Below are positions 9,971 to 21,273 of a stretch of 64,000 bases of DNA, one piece after another. Source of the DNA: Rhyacophila brunnea (Eukaryota; Arthropoda; Insecta; Trichoptera; Rhyacophilidae). The position numbers and the translations under genes were made by a program. The stretch's first letter is position 1; each line of letters begins with the position of its first letter. Below the pieces are notes generated by a model. That model saw only the letters and a program-made list of their open reading frames with translations. It was not told where the DNA came from and did not search any database. The stretch spans positions 496,001 to 560,000 of the forward strand of contig JAGYXB010000440.1 of assembly GCA_022495005.1 (NCBI GenBank). Direction: 5' to 3'.

Positions 9971-11138
9971 GGGTTGTTGTTTTTTATTTTCGTACATTTA
10001 AAAAAAAATTTGCTTGTTTACAAAAATGGAGAAAATTGAGTTTAGAGCTGTTATTAAACATTTTAATATAAAAGGGTTAACAGCAAAAGAAATAAAAAAT
10101 GAGTTGGATTTAGTTCACGGCATATCTGCTCCTTCACTTGCAACTATTTATAACTGGTTAAATGAATTTAAACGTGGTCGTACATCAACAAAGGATGAAC
10201 CACGCTCAGGACGTCCTGTAGAGGTGACTACACCAGAAATGATCAATAAAATCCACGATATGGCGTTAAGTGACCGAAGATTAAAGTTGAGTGAGATAAT
10301 TGAGGTTACAGGGATCTCAAAAGGTAGCGTCATTTCTATTTTACATGACAAATTGGGCATGAAAAAAGTTTCTGCAAGATGGGTGCCGCGTTTGCTCACA
10401 GTCGACAATAAACGCAATAGGGTGGTGGCCTCTAAAGCCCTGTTGTCGCTCATGCAACGCAATCCGGATGAATTTTTTCGTCGCTTTGTGACTGTAGATG
10501 AAACATGGATACACCACTATACTCCCGAGACGAAAGAACAGCCAAAGCAGTGGATTGCGAAAGGCGAACCATGTCCAAAGAAGGCGAAAACCGTAAAATC
10601 AGCTGGTAAGGTTATGGCTACTGTATTTTGGGATGCACGTGGAATTATTTTCGTTGACTATTTGGAAAAAGGAAAAACAATAACAGGGGATTATTATGCA
10701 TCTTTATTGGACCAGCTAAAAAACAAAATTGAAGAAAAACGGCCTCATTTAAACAGGAAAAAAATCCTCTTTCATCAGGACAATGCCCGTGTTCACACAT
10801 GTTTACGATCAATGGCTAAAATTGAAGAATTGAAGTTCGAATTGGTCGACCACCCACCGTATTCGCCAGATTTAGCCCCCAGTGACTTTTCCTTTTCCCA
10901 AACTTAAAAAAATGGCTAAGTGGACAACGTTTTTTTCAAATGAAGAAGTCATCGATCGGACAAATGCTTATTTTGAGGACCTTCCGAAAACTTATTTTTC
11001 TGACGGTTTAAAAAAAATTGAGAAACGTCTAACCAAGTGTATTGAGCTCCAAGGAGATTATGTTGAGAAATAAAAAAAAATACAAAAATAAAAACTGTTT
11101 TAATGCTTTTTTCTAAGGAATTATTGACCCACCCTCGT
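9971..11138 (+). mobile_element. Mariner-type DNA transposon relic
   Basis: The element contains the transposase pseudogene at 10026-11073. Its 3' end is gaattattgacccaccctcg followed by TA, a plausible terminal repeat plus TA target. An inverted partner for this end was not found upstream of the transposase, so the 5' terminal repeat seems lost. The left limit is set only where homology to the host MITE stops. Confidence 0.7.
10026..11073 (+). pseudogene. Mariner transposase, frameshifted
   Basis: A mariner transposase would bind the element ends and cut and paste the element in the nucleus. The usual start is the ATG at 10026 (MEKIEFRAVIKHF); the open frame also extends 12 bases upstream from a TTG. 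The N-terminal half has helix-turn-helix-like DNA-binding segments. A WVPRLL motif (family WVPHEL) lies near residue 119. Counting from the ATG, the catalytic residues are Asp158 (TVDETWIHHY), Asp252 (HQDNARVH) and Asp287 (YSPDLAPSDF). Thirty-four residues separate the last two, the D,D34D signature of mariner. Right after that Asp the frame is lost near 10885-10890, and the C-terminus (FSSNEEV-like to GDYVEK) continues in the +1 frame to the stop at 11073. The KKMAKWTT stretch also departs from the family, suggesting a second pair of small indels. The catalytic residues are intact, but the protein cannot be made in one piece. The subfamily is not certain. Confidence 0.9.
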
Positions 11139-11656
11139 ATTATTGCCATAGTTTCAGCAAATTTTCAAATTGCAAAATTGCAAATTCAGCCTGCAATTCA
11201 AATTAAATAAGTCAGTCACAGTGGTATGTTTAGCTGTTATATTTTATTATTATTGTCTTTTTTCATGCATGATTGATGAGATATTCTTGCTAGATTGCCA
11301 GATAACATTATCAAAATGCAGTAAGCATCTAGGTCGTAGACTCTCGGTTTTTTAATGCCTACTTGTGATTGGACATAACGAAAATTGAATAAGATATCAA
11401 TAAAGCATAGATTTTCATCCTTTTATTGTGCCACATTGAGTGAAAAACAACTCTCTTGAACCGCACGTTTTTTAAGGTCTTTCCACAATCAAAGGTCCAG
11501 TTTTTTCTTTCTCTTCAAAAAAATAAACTTATAGGTACTTATATTCTTCAGTACGATCAGCTTTTCTGCCTAAAATTTTAAATTTCGTCAAGAATTTAAA
11601 AGTCGATGGCGAATTTAAAATTAATGACAGACATTAAAAATTAGAAGCCGCGTCAC
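11139..11656. other. No recognisable feature
   Basis: AT-rich sequence between the mariner relic and the first copy of the 470 bp dispersed repeat. No credible ORF, RNA gene or repeat was recognised. Confidence 0.5.
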
Positions 11657-12116
11657 TTAACAACGTTTTTATTAGATCGAATTCTTATTTGTCCGGTGGT
11701 TGTTTGTCCGGTACAAATCTTACAATCGAATTTTAACTAACTTCCCGACTAGCTAGATATTTGAAACTTTTAGAATCTATCAGAACACGATGCCAATGTA
11801 TTTTTTAAATACTTTTAGCCATGTTTAGGTAGAATTAAATTCATTTTCAGTTAATTATTTTTTGTATGAACAGTTTTTTCGGAAGAAATCCGTAATCCAA
11901 TCCACTATTATTGGTTGCTAGGGTCCTAACAACTAAATTATTAATATATGCGTGCGTTACTATGGAAATCAATATGAGTGTCAAAATGACATTTCAGTAT
12001 TATGTATATCAAATACATTTTTTTTGATCGTTTAAGCTAGTCAAGTCAAGTTTATATGATTCAACAGAAAATTTAAAAACGTTGTATATTAAAAGTTCTT
12101 TTTATCTTGTAATTAT
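11657..12116 (+). repeat. Dispersed 470 bp repeat R470, copy 1
   Basis: The copy runs from acaacgtttttattag to ctttttatcttgtaatta. Landmarks shared with the other five copies are tttgtccggtggttgtttgtcc, cttcccgactagctag, cagaacacgatgcca, ggttgctaggg...cctaacaacta, gtgcgttactatgg and gtcaaaatgacatttcag. In this copy the central hairpin arm is shortened. No coding capacity. Near the ends, acaacgttttta and taaaaacgttgta are inverted, and the outermost ttacaa/ttgtaa also match, which suggests a MITE. Confidence 0.88.
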
Positions 12117-12216
12117 TCGTTGTTAATTTAATCGCCGAAATTCGGGCGTCCTTGTGCAATGCACATTCTGTACGTATGAACGTGGTGGGTCTGCTGCTAA
12201 AGAGAACAACTAATAC

Positions 12217-12600
12217 CCCGTTTACACGTGCATGGATTTACCGCTGACAGTACCTACGTGTTATCGCGGCCATAAAAAGGAAATGCACGTGTAAACACGT
12301 ATTATTGTGCAAGTTGCAAGATTGCATGCATGAATCAAATAAAATCAGCTGAATTTTCACAAGACAGTTGGAATTTGTGAAATATCTGCGCATGCGTAGT
12401 ATAACGATAGTGGCGAACTTGCCGGAAAAAATACGAATTACACCGTGCAAAGCATTTTGACATTTTTACGACCATTCATGATGTATAAAATGATGATGAG
12501 GTTAGCGAGACAGTCAGCACTTGTACGTGTAAACAGTTATTATTGCGATAGTTGAATTTACACACTATTGGTGCCAGTAAATCCGTACACATTACAGGCG
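12217..12600. repeat. Possible MITE with gtttacacgtgcat inverted repeats
   Basis: GTTTACACGTGCAT (12219-12232) is inverted as ATGCACGTGTAAAC near 12280-12293, and gtacgtgtaaacag recurs near 12521. The segment catggatttaccg at the left is matched, inverted, by ccagtaaatccgtac near 12575. These nested inversions look like a MITE, but I could not fix its ends or a target duplication. Confidence 0.4.
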
Positions 12601-13843
12601 CTATTAATCTTTAAACTGCGCAGATTGCAATGTCTTCTACGGTGCATAGATTACATAGGGTAAATTTAATTATTGCTACCGTTGTTATTTTCGACTTCTG
12701 TTACACGACGCCTATTGTTTCATTTTCTCTCGCTCGGCGTCGCTCTAACTACGTCATATTTTCTGTAAAAACTATCGAACTTCACGCTTACGTGGTACGT
12801 TTATGTTAGTCTAAATATATGGATTATCTACCTTCATTTTGTTTACGTGTTCATTTCGATCGTTTACCTGCAATTAATTAAGTGCGTACATGTCTTGTTT
12901 TGTCTCCAATTGGAAGTTCATACTACTTCTCAGTAATTAATGATTAATTGGTTAAAAGTAGGTAAGTAGGCATCGAATCGTAAACAATTTAACATGTAAA
13001 TACTTTGGAAATCTTTTGTTTTGTTACGGTTACACTATAGACTATACGAACGGATCTTATAGTTTTACGGTCGATAGTACGTGTTTCTGACAATTTATTC
13101 ATGCGTAAATTAATTGTTCTTAATTGCATCTAACATGTGTATTCAACTATTTATTATGTAATTGTTTAGGATGCGTTTTTTCATTAATTAACTTTGTTGC
13201 AAAATAAGAATGTTTATTTATACATCTTTAAATCATGGATTTCCTTTATTTATTCAGAAAAAAATATAGCATATTGACGGAGGTTTTTTTTGTCCTTCAC
13301 ATTAGAGGGCAGTCATTTATTGGGGCTTAATATCCTTTCGATTTATTTTATTTGTAAACCCACGTTTGTTCTTTATTTTGAAAACTGTACATACTTAATT
13401 TTAGCCGATCCATAAAAAAACTCCATTAACTTTCAGTTGGCGAGAAGACCCAAAGAAACTGAAGTCAAATCTGGATCATAGAAAGTAAAGAGTAAAAATT
13501 ACATGATGATAATACATTGTATTGCCTACCGCGATCTTAATAGGATTTGCCATTTGATCATCGGATATTGGATTTTGGTGAAGAAGCTAAAAACCATGAT
13601 TTAAAAAAAAAAACGTTTCCATTCCCTCCTATTATTATAGCAATGTTCGTCATTAGCTAAACCAAATCCTTTCCGACAAACAGTAAGTACAATCAATTTA
13701 CAGCATTATCTCTTGAGAATTGTTTCGATAACGAGCTCAAAACTTTGCGGAAAGAAGGAAGAAGAAAGCACGATGACAGCCCAAAATCAACCGTGATATT
13801 TGAAAGTTCTGTTTTTTTTTTTTTAAATTGCCGCGTGATGTTT
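12601..13843. other. No recognisable feature
   Basis: AT-rich sequence with no ORF that looks coding and no repeat matched elsewhere in the window. Host exons, if present, are not visible by eye. Confidence 0.4.
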
Positions 13844-13950
13844 GTATCCATTTCTCGTAAAAACAAAAATCTGTTAATACAAACCTCTACTCTGTGGAGG
13901 CCCATATTATCATATTAGGATCGGACATGATCAAAGAAAAATAAAGAAGA
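13844..13950 (+). mobile_element. SINE family A, 3' fragment
   Basis: atccatttctcgtaaaaac, ctgttaatacaaacctct, actctgtggaggcccata and aggatcggacatgatc match the 3' half of the reverse complement of the near-complete copy at 23397-23640. The tRNA-like head is absent. Confidence 0.8.
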
Positions 13951-14570
13951 TCTACTGTATCAACTATATACCACTGAAATTCACTGTACAACGTGTTACC
14001 GTTATTTTCGTTTATCAATTGTTCATCTCCAGGCTCCAAAAAAGTAGCAGTATTATGTATGCAAAAATCCTTATTCTATGTGAAGTTTTCTATGTTTTCG
14101 CGACATGTAGTCCATACGCGTAAATCTGATATTTCACATACGAAGGCGGACTTAAATTAGTTTATTATAGTGAATTAATAATGTTATCACGTCAGGAAAT
14201 ATTGGCAATATTCCAAATTGATGTGATAATAGCAAATTGCACACAATGGGCATAGATTAATTATCTTCTTTGGGAACCTATCTATTTACTGGCGAACATA
14301 CAAAGAATCACTACAAATTAGGGAAAGTCACAACAATAGAAAGATATATTTTCTTTACTATGAAAATGATCTCAACATTCACAAAGAATGCGTTGAATGA
14401 AAAAAGGCCTTGCTACAAATGAATCTGCAATGTAACATGATTTATATTGTATAATGTATAGCTAAGTTAGGGCCGCTATGCTTAGTCATAGGTATTTAAG
14501 TTAGCAGGTTCTGGGTATGTAGCCAATTTTCGATTCAATAACATTATAATATATTGCATATAATCACGTA

Positions 14571-15149
14571 TAGAGTTGGGTTTCGGGAATTCTCGAGATA
14601 TTTTCGAGATTTTCCATCCCGAATCTCGAGAATTGAAATTTTTAACATTTCGAGAATTCCCGGATCTCGAGAATCTTTTTCTCAGAATTCGAGATTTCTT
14701 TATTATCAAATATTAATTAAAAAAAAACGATTTTCTATATGAAAAAGTGGACAGAAAACACAAAACGTTCAAAGACTAATCGGGGTATTTAACATAATTA
14801 AGCCAACATCGACTCAAAATGAGCGCAATTTTTGCAACATCAGGGAATTTTGTATCTCAAAAAGCGTACGCGATTGTTAGATGCAGCGATTGACAGTCTG
14901 TGTTTTTTGAAACTCCATTTTAATAAGTAATGTTTTGAATTATTTTTGTTTTCCTACTTGTATTTTGTTTGTCTTCTTACGTAAATAAAGAAAATCATAT
15001 TTTTTTCGAATTTATTTGTTTTTACACTGATTTTAGGAATTTTACAAGTTTTTTTTTCAATTCCTCGATATTTCGAGAATTTTTGAGAATTCTTTTCTGG
15101 AAATCCCGAATCTCGAGATTGAGATTTTCTCGGGAAATACCCAACTCTA
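14571..15149. mobile_element. hAT-type MITE with TCTCGAGAATT-rich ends
   Basis: The ends are TAGAGTTGGGT... and ...ACCCAACTCTA, an exact inverted match over the outer 10-11 bases. Flanks are ATCACGTA (14563-14570) and ATCACGTG (15150-15157), an 8 bp duplication with one mismatch. Inside each end the motif tctcgagaatt and its variants recur several times (14590-14700, 15062-15132), so the subterminal regions are made of short palindromic repeats. The 579 bp length and lack of ORF indicate a non-autonomous element. hAT assignment rests on the 8 bp duplication. Confidence 0.85.
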
Positions 15150-15339
15150 ATCACGTGATATAATACGAGTATGTCAAATAAATACGTAATGTAAACATAA
15201 ATTATATGCCGTTTACTCGTTTTAGACAAATCCGATTATATACGCAAATATGAAAATCAAACAGTATGAAAAGTCTTATTATAGGATTCAAACTTACAAT
15301 CATTCAAGTAGTAGGTACATATAGTTTAAAATTTAAATG

Positions 15340-15660
15340 CTAGGGATACTGTATCCGCGATGCGTGTATTTATGGAAAAAAAACATTCATATTTATATAA
15401 TTATTCAAATTTATATTGTGCAGTTTTCATGATTTTATAAAAATGTGTAGGTCAATTAAAAAATATCCTAATAATTTATGAAAAATCATAATTTAAAAAA
15501 AATGGGTGCAATTTCGGTTACCGAAAGCGGAATTGCCATATCATTTATTGTTTTGGTAAACTGCCAACTATGCATACGGTTAATAATTTACTAAGTAGGT
15601 ACTTACCTGGTTAGTTTTACATAACTTCGATATCTGCATATTGGTAACATGTAAATAATT
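15340..15660 (+). repeat. Diverged duplication, copy 1 (contains the empty MITE site)
   Basis: Parallel order of blocks with 16115-16620: gcgatgcgtgtatttatg/gcgatgcttgcatttatg, aatttatgaaaaatc, tgcaatttcggttaccgaaag/tgcactctcgatgtccgaaag, and attgttttggtaaactgccaac/attgttttgataaactctcaac. The offset is roughly 775 bp. The downstream junction here reads ccaactatgcat without the MITE found in copy 2. Confidence 0.7.
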
Positions 15661-16176
15661 TATATTACATTTCGACGTATCACAGTTCACCGCGAGCTGT
15701 TGTACCGAAAAGCGATGGTCGTATAGCATTGATATAAAAAATGACGCCTTTGTGACGTGTAGTATTTATTGCAAACAGTAGGTAATATTTCATTTTTTAG
15801 ATTCAAATAAACATTAATTTGATATTGATTGGTATCAAATATATTATAACAATGCTGTCAATATTATCAAATATTTCATAGGTGAGCACATACTTGTGAA
15901 TCAATCAGTTTTTTTTATAAATACATATAGGTATTATACGATATGATGTAATTCTAATTTACTTATCAATTTACCTACACATTTTTTTCTGTTACACACG
16001 AATTTGATCTCAATGCTATACGGTCATTGGTTTCCAATAAAATAGCTCACAGTAATCTGTGATACGGTCAACCGCGTACGTACAATTTTCCAGATAAACT
16101 ATTATGTCAACGCTGGGGAATGTGTCGTGCGATGCTTGCATTTATGAAAATAATTCTATGCTAAAACAATCACTAA

Positions 16177-16197
16177 TATATATATATATATATATAT
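16177..16197. repeat. (TA)n microsatellite
   Basis: About ten TA units in a row inside duplication copy 2; absent from copy 1. Confidence 0.9.
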
Positions 16198-16390
16198 TAT
16201 ACTACAATTTATATTAACTATTCAATTTATATAATGTAGTTGTCGTGCTTTTATCATTGTATGTAAATTTAAAAAATATTCTAAAAATTTATGAAAAATC
16301 GGTATTTTGAAAATGCTTGCACTCTCGATGTCCGAAAGTGTCGTTACCATGTTCTGTTATATATTATTGTTTTGATAAACTCTCAACTTA

Positions 16391-16551
16391 GGTCTTGTCC
16401 ACATGGCGCGTGTCTCGCCGCGAGTGCATGCGGACACCTCAATGATGTCACCTGTACATCTACCGCGCGCGACAGTTGTCACGGCGCGAGTGTGTGTGTG
16501 GACGGCTCAATGACGTCACATGTACCTGGAATGCGCCATGTGGACAATGCC
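16391..16551. mobile_element. 161 bp PIF/Harbinger-type MITE
   Basis: The ends ggtcttgtccacatggcgc and gcgccatgtggacaatgcc are inverted over about 19 bp with two mismatches. They are flanked by TTA on both sides (16388-16390, 16552-16554), the 3 bp target typical of PIF/Harbinger. The interior is GC-rich for this window and holds two related blocks (caatgatgtcacctgtac and caatgacgtcacatgtac). The sister duplication lacks it. Confidence 0.85.
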
Positions 16552-16809
16552 TTATGCATTAATTATGCATCATTTCATAATAAAATCACTTAGTTTTTGC
16601 TGGTGACCAAATTGTAGTCGTATCATAACTTTCGTGATAGGTATATAAAAATACGAACTGCATATGATAAGGTTTTCATTAACATCGCGTACCTGTTATA
16701 TTTTTATTATCAGTTCGCAAAAAGACAAGTGCATTTCATTTATCGACAGTTGTCGAGTAGCTATCTGGCACACGGTCATCGCAACGTCGCTGATTAACTG
16801 TTGAAGATG

Positions 16810-16849
16810 GCCGGAAGTCGAGACAAGTGGTAAACAGCTGACTTCCGGC
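16810..16849. other. Perfect 10 bp hairpin
   Basis: gccggaagtc and gacttccggc form a perfect GC-rich stem with a 20-base loop. It may be a tiny palindromic element end or a structured non-coding site. No further support. Confidence 0.5.
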
Positions 16850-16889
16850 GTCAAAGACTGCGCTTGTTAAAGTCTAAACCTTTGTTGTT

Positions 16890-18490
16890 TCGTTATTTGT
16901 TGCTGATCGTCAAAAGGTATAGATTGATAAGATAATCAAATAAGGTCTTTCGATACATTGGTCCGTGTTTCGCCGGGTATCCATTAGAGATTGCAGTACC
17001 AGACTGAAATAGATGAAAACATTGGTGAAATTTTGCAAACAAATTCTGTATGGCATTTGATATACTATTTACATATTTTTTTCTGATTAAAAAAAACAAT
17101 AAAAATATTTAATATTTGCTAATGTGTTGTCATAATGATTTACCAAATTAAGTTATTTATTCATATCAAAGTTCTAATAATTGACAATCGGTTTTAGCAC
17201 CCCAGTGGCACCTGTCGACATCTTTTGGCTCTATGTATATCTACATTCTACATAAATATGAGAGTTTCTTACTGTTCACTAAAGTAACATAAACATTATA
17301 AAAATAATACTATCAACCAAGAAGGTTACTTGATTTTTTTTACTTGAAATATTAAACAATTGTTTTTATACCCGATCCTTTACTCAGGTAATAATTAATA
17401 GTTATATGTTTCCAAATATTTAATCGAAAAATAATACATACATTATACCTAAAACATTATTTAGAAGTTTTCCTATTTTTAATACAATTTGTAAACGATA
17501 GTAATCTATTTATAATGTGTTAAGTTCACTATATTGTAAAATAGATAAATTTAAATACTTATCGGTATATTTTTTTTAAATAGGTAAGTATATGTTTGCT
17601 GGTAAAAAAATAATTATCTCTTATTATTGTTAAATTACCTGTAAAATAACGAAAAATATGATGCGAAAAAATAATGATAGGCAATCCAATTAAAATTAAG
17701 TAAATGTATAATAACTTCATTATTATAATGCAAAGTGTGTAGACGTAATTCTATAAGCTTTTTTTTATGATATTTTCCAGCAAAACGTAAAAGTTTTATA
17801 AAATTATGAATCTACGAATTACGAAATAAATGAAAAATATTTCCAGTAAAAAACATTTCTCTAATATTTATAACATATTACTGGAGCTTTCAAGTGTGCC
17901 TCTTTGAAATTACCCAATAATAAAAATAAGTACCCAATATTTCCGAGCTTTCTCTCACAAGGGCTCTCCACATAATAATAACAGCTACGTAAAGTTATGC
18001 CTCCTACATAACTTGTTATGAAATCGAGCCTTAAAATCTGACCTTGCGGATGTCTTTACTGCGCGAGGAAAGTGTGGGTTTTCACTGAAAAATAAGTCAC
18101 AAACGAAGGCATTTAAAAAGAAAATCTTTTACTTGAAAACTTCTTCTCGTACCTAGCTACCTACTACATTTTTTTAATATTTTTAATTCTGCCATAATAG
18201 GTCTTTGAAAATGTTGCAAGATTCCAAATAATTCCTTTTACGAATTTCATAGTTCCTACCTATTCGTAGTCTATCTCCGCAAACATTTAGAGTTTTGACC
18301 ACATATAACATGGCAATATTTTGTAGAAAAGGTAGATTCAATGCGTATTCTACAGAACTAAAACATAATGGGGTAAGACTAAAATATACGTAATTATTGA
18401 TTTATGTCTTATTATCTGTAAGTGTTTTTGCCACTATGAATGTCGTGTTAAATTTCAGGAATTCTACGACTAATTTTCTATATATGCATT
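16890..18490. other. No recognisable feature
   Basis: Strongly AT-rich stretch. Small ORFs have no family resemblance; no repeats were matched elsewhere in the window. Confidence 0.4.
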
Positions 18491-18494
18491 ATTA

Positions 18495-18740
18495 TATCAT
18501 CATCATCAGCAGCCGGGGTCAATCTACTCTGGATGAAAACCTCCCCTAGCTCTCCACTCTTCTCGGTCCCTAGTTCTTTGCTGCTACGTTCATGCAGCGA
18601 ACTTTATGAGCTTGTCTATCCAGCGGGTTTTAGGGCGGGCTTAATGCCCCTTGGGTACCACTCTATAACGGCATTTGTCCAGCGGCTGTCTACTAACTCG
18701 CCTAGCGACATTGCCATTTCACCTGCTTTGCGACCTCTAA
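18495..18740 (-). mobile_element. RTE-type non-LTR retrotransposon, 3' end, truncated
   Basis: On the minus strand the sequence encodes decayed pieces of the C-terminal tail of an endonuclease/reverse transcriptase (gagtggtacccaaggggc; cgctggatagacaagctc; gaggttttcatcc) and ends in ggtcgacc-like gattgaccccggctgctgatgatgatg. The 51850-52270 copy is longer and better preserved. The GATGAT tail at the 3' end is typical of RTE elements. The 98-codon plus-strand ORF over it is antisense by-product. Confidence 0.75.
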
Positions 18741-19394
18741 CATATCGCGTAGTCTGCTGCCTTATCATTATCGCAGAACAGATAATAAATAGAATTCCGA
18801 TAAGCTATATTCAATACGCTACATTTTGATGCAAGGTTTTGAATGTGTGAGTGTCCTACGAAAATGAAACACGCATTATGCACGTGCAATAGTGTGTTGT
18901 AATACACCAATATTAAAGGAGCGTCAATGCATAAACTGAGAGCAGTTGTCAGTATTCGACGTATGACATATTCTTGACACGTGTTTAAGTTTATCCCGGA
19001 TTCTTCCTTACTCGAGATCGGTTACCATCTACTCCTTACCCGTTAGGTATTTCAGTTCCCATTATTTTTGAGTTCCCTGTGCCTTATCCATTGGTTTCTT
19101 TTGTGATTTTTCCATGCAATTTTTGGATTTTTATTACATTAAGAATCCACGTTTCACATGTATCCGTGAGCGTTGGTAGTACCTACATAATGGTTGAACA
19201 ATTTACGCTTAAGACACAATGGGAGGTCACTTTTGAAGATACTATTCAGGCGTCCAAATGCATTCCATGCCAGTTTGGTTCTGCGAGAAATCTCACATAG
19301 CTACCTACTAATCATTTTTTTAAACCATGTCCATGCTTTTTCATACTTTTACATAGTAATTTTGAACAATCACAAACACCACGGCTTTGAGAAA

Positions 19395-19478
19395 AACACA
19401 TAAATATTGTGTCCTGACCGGGATCGAACCCAGAACTCTGTGGTGACTTCTGACTACTGCATCGCACCCATTTACTTA
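19395..19478 (-). mobile_element. tRNA-derived SINE head (family C)
   Basis: The minus strand has gatgcagtagtcagaagtc and the B-box-like gggttcgatcccggtcagg, followed by acacaatatttatgtg. The element shares its post-B-box segment with 22495-22620 and 25403-25490 (gaggtcacaa...). It is not a functional tRNA gene: no acceptor stem and no cloverleaf are seen. Confidence 0.6.
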
Positions 19479-20049
19479 AAAAAAAAAAACTTATAACTTA
19501 TCTACAACTATATTACGCATATTTTTGCTGCGTCGTATCGTTTCTCTGCATATTATATGTTATATTATGTACCATTAACGTTAGCCTTACAGTTTCATAT
19601 ATTGGTTTTCCGACTGTCTTTTGTACGTTCGCTATTGCTTTTGATCTGCGATAGTAAATTGTTTTCCACTCCGTAAGCACACCAAAAGCTGCGGCGTAAG
19701 GGAATTTTGATAGGGCTATAAATAAATTTGTCCTAGAGGAAAGGATAAATTGATTTTATATAATAAATAAATACATACTTACATAATATATGCCTTCTTG
19801 CTATATATAATATTGATAAGCTTTTATATTTTACGATCAAGTGACACGAATATCTAAAAATAGCGTATTACGAAGAGATATGAGGAAATGGGCAATTTAA
19901 TGTCATATAATAGGGGTAGGTACCCAAATTAGTATATACCCATAGTAATCAACTATTTAAAAATTAACATAAGTACATAGGAAACTAGGTTTAATTTTTT
20001 TGCGGCTTATAACGTTATAAAGAAGTAGTGGTGATCAGTGGCGGCCGGT

Positions 20050-20450
20050 GGTCTTCAGAATAGCGTTTTCTGGTAGTGCGCAATGGTTTACCTTCTATAA
20101 AGAGAAGATCTTCTTTCACCCTGTCACGACCCACCATTGGGGCATAGGGCAAGCACAAGTTCGCGCCACATCCCTCGGTCCATCGCCAACTCTTGCGCCT
20201 CCCGCCATGTCAGACTTGCAGCACGTAGGTCGCTTTTGTCTCGTGGTAACAATTGAGTACTTGTTGACTTTAGCTGTCGGCACACGATGACCACGCATCT
20301 CAGCAGCTTTCTCCCCTCAGTACATCGCATAACGCAGACTCCACCGTCTGACTCGGCGGGAGGGTCGACAGGCGTGCTGGGGGGGAGGTCAAATGCAACG
20401 ATTCTGAGGAAAAGCTCAGCTTTGACCAGTGTGTGCGAACGCCACATACA
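20050..20450 (-). mobile_element. Non-LTR retrotransposon ORF2 C-terminus, truncated
   Basis: The minus-strand ORF ends WREAQELAMDRGMWRELVLALCPNGG. Its spacing (W..A.E.A.DR..WR..V..LC) is the C-terminal signature of Jockey/I-type reverse-transcriptase proteins, here without the polymerase domain. Upstream residues are not clearly alignable. The fragment is 3' terminal, as expected from 5' truncation. Two plus and minus ORFs that overlap it in other frames are by-products. Confidence 0.55.
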
Positions 20451-20532
20451 AACAGTATGAAAAATGCAGTCCGCAGTATGTAGTTACGGTGACGGTAGTG
20501 GGCGGCTATGTTTTTTGCGTAAAATTCGGCGT

Positions 20533-20577
20533 GATCCAGCAGTAGATCGACCCCGGCTGATGATTATGATGATGATA
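20533..20577 (+). mobile_element. RTE 3' tail fragment
   Basis: gatccagcagtagatcgaccccggctgatgattatgatgatgat is the extreme 3' end plus GATGAT tail of the same RTE family seen at 51850-52270 (minus) and 36365-36432 (plus). Confidence 0.7.
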
Positions 20578-21218
20578 TAATTTAGTCATAAAATATTTGG
20601 CATGGAAATTCACAAGAAACTTTATTTAAAAAAAAATATACACTTATTCTGTTCAGGCTGAGTGAAGAGGAATTCTATTAATAATAAAAATATGTACCTA
20701 TCTTCTGTAGTAATGAAAAAAAACTTGAATATACTCTTTTATTTACAAATTCGCCGGATTTTTTTCAATGAAAGCCTTTTTCCGTAGTACGTGTAGCTAC
20801 GTAGGCAGAGAGAAGTACTTTTTCTACTTTTACAAGAGACCTTTCTTCTTTTTTATATTTTTCTCCTCTTTCTTAAAATAGAAATAGCACGTAGCTACCC
20901 ACCTTTCCGATCGATGCAGGATTACCTCTCTTGGGACACTCTGGGAAAATATTATTTTTCATTCTCCCACGAAAACATGCGTACGAAAATAACGTAACAT
21001 GAATCATATTATCAACTTTCTAAAACTATCGCAGTTTGCGACTTTTCGGTTGTAAGCTTTGTTTTTTACTGCCTGGGGAATTTTAATACTGAACAAAATG
21101 TCTCTATTTTTGTGGAAATATCTAATACGATAAAAAAGTTGTGCACTATTTAGTAGTTATATAGTTATAGCTATAGTTATATTTAGGTATAAGTTTTGTT
21201 TTTTTATCACCTTCAGTC

Positions 21219-21273
21219 CAGTGATTTCCAACCACTGTACCGCAGCACACCAGTATGCCGCAGGATTTCAATC
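21219..21273 (+). mobile_element. Left end of an older hAT-like element
   Basis: cagtgatttccaaccactg followed by taccgcagcacaccagtatgccgc has the style of hAT ends seen at 29605 (cagggtatcccaaactatg, gttccgcggaacaccag). It is interrupted at 21274 by another hAT element; its right end was not identified. Confidence 0.5.

Larger units (their letters stand above)
16115..16620 (+). repeat. Diverged duplication, copy 2 (with MITE insertion)
   Basis: Homologous to 15340-15660 but carrying a TA dinucleotide run (16177-16197) and a 161 bp MITE (16391-16551). After the MITE the homology resumes with ttatgcattaattatgc. Confidence 0.7.

Noticed and set aside
18533..18829. 98-codon plus-strand ORF
   Set aside because: Antisense to an RTE 3' end; no family resemblance of its own.
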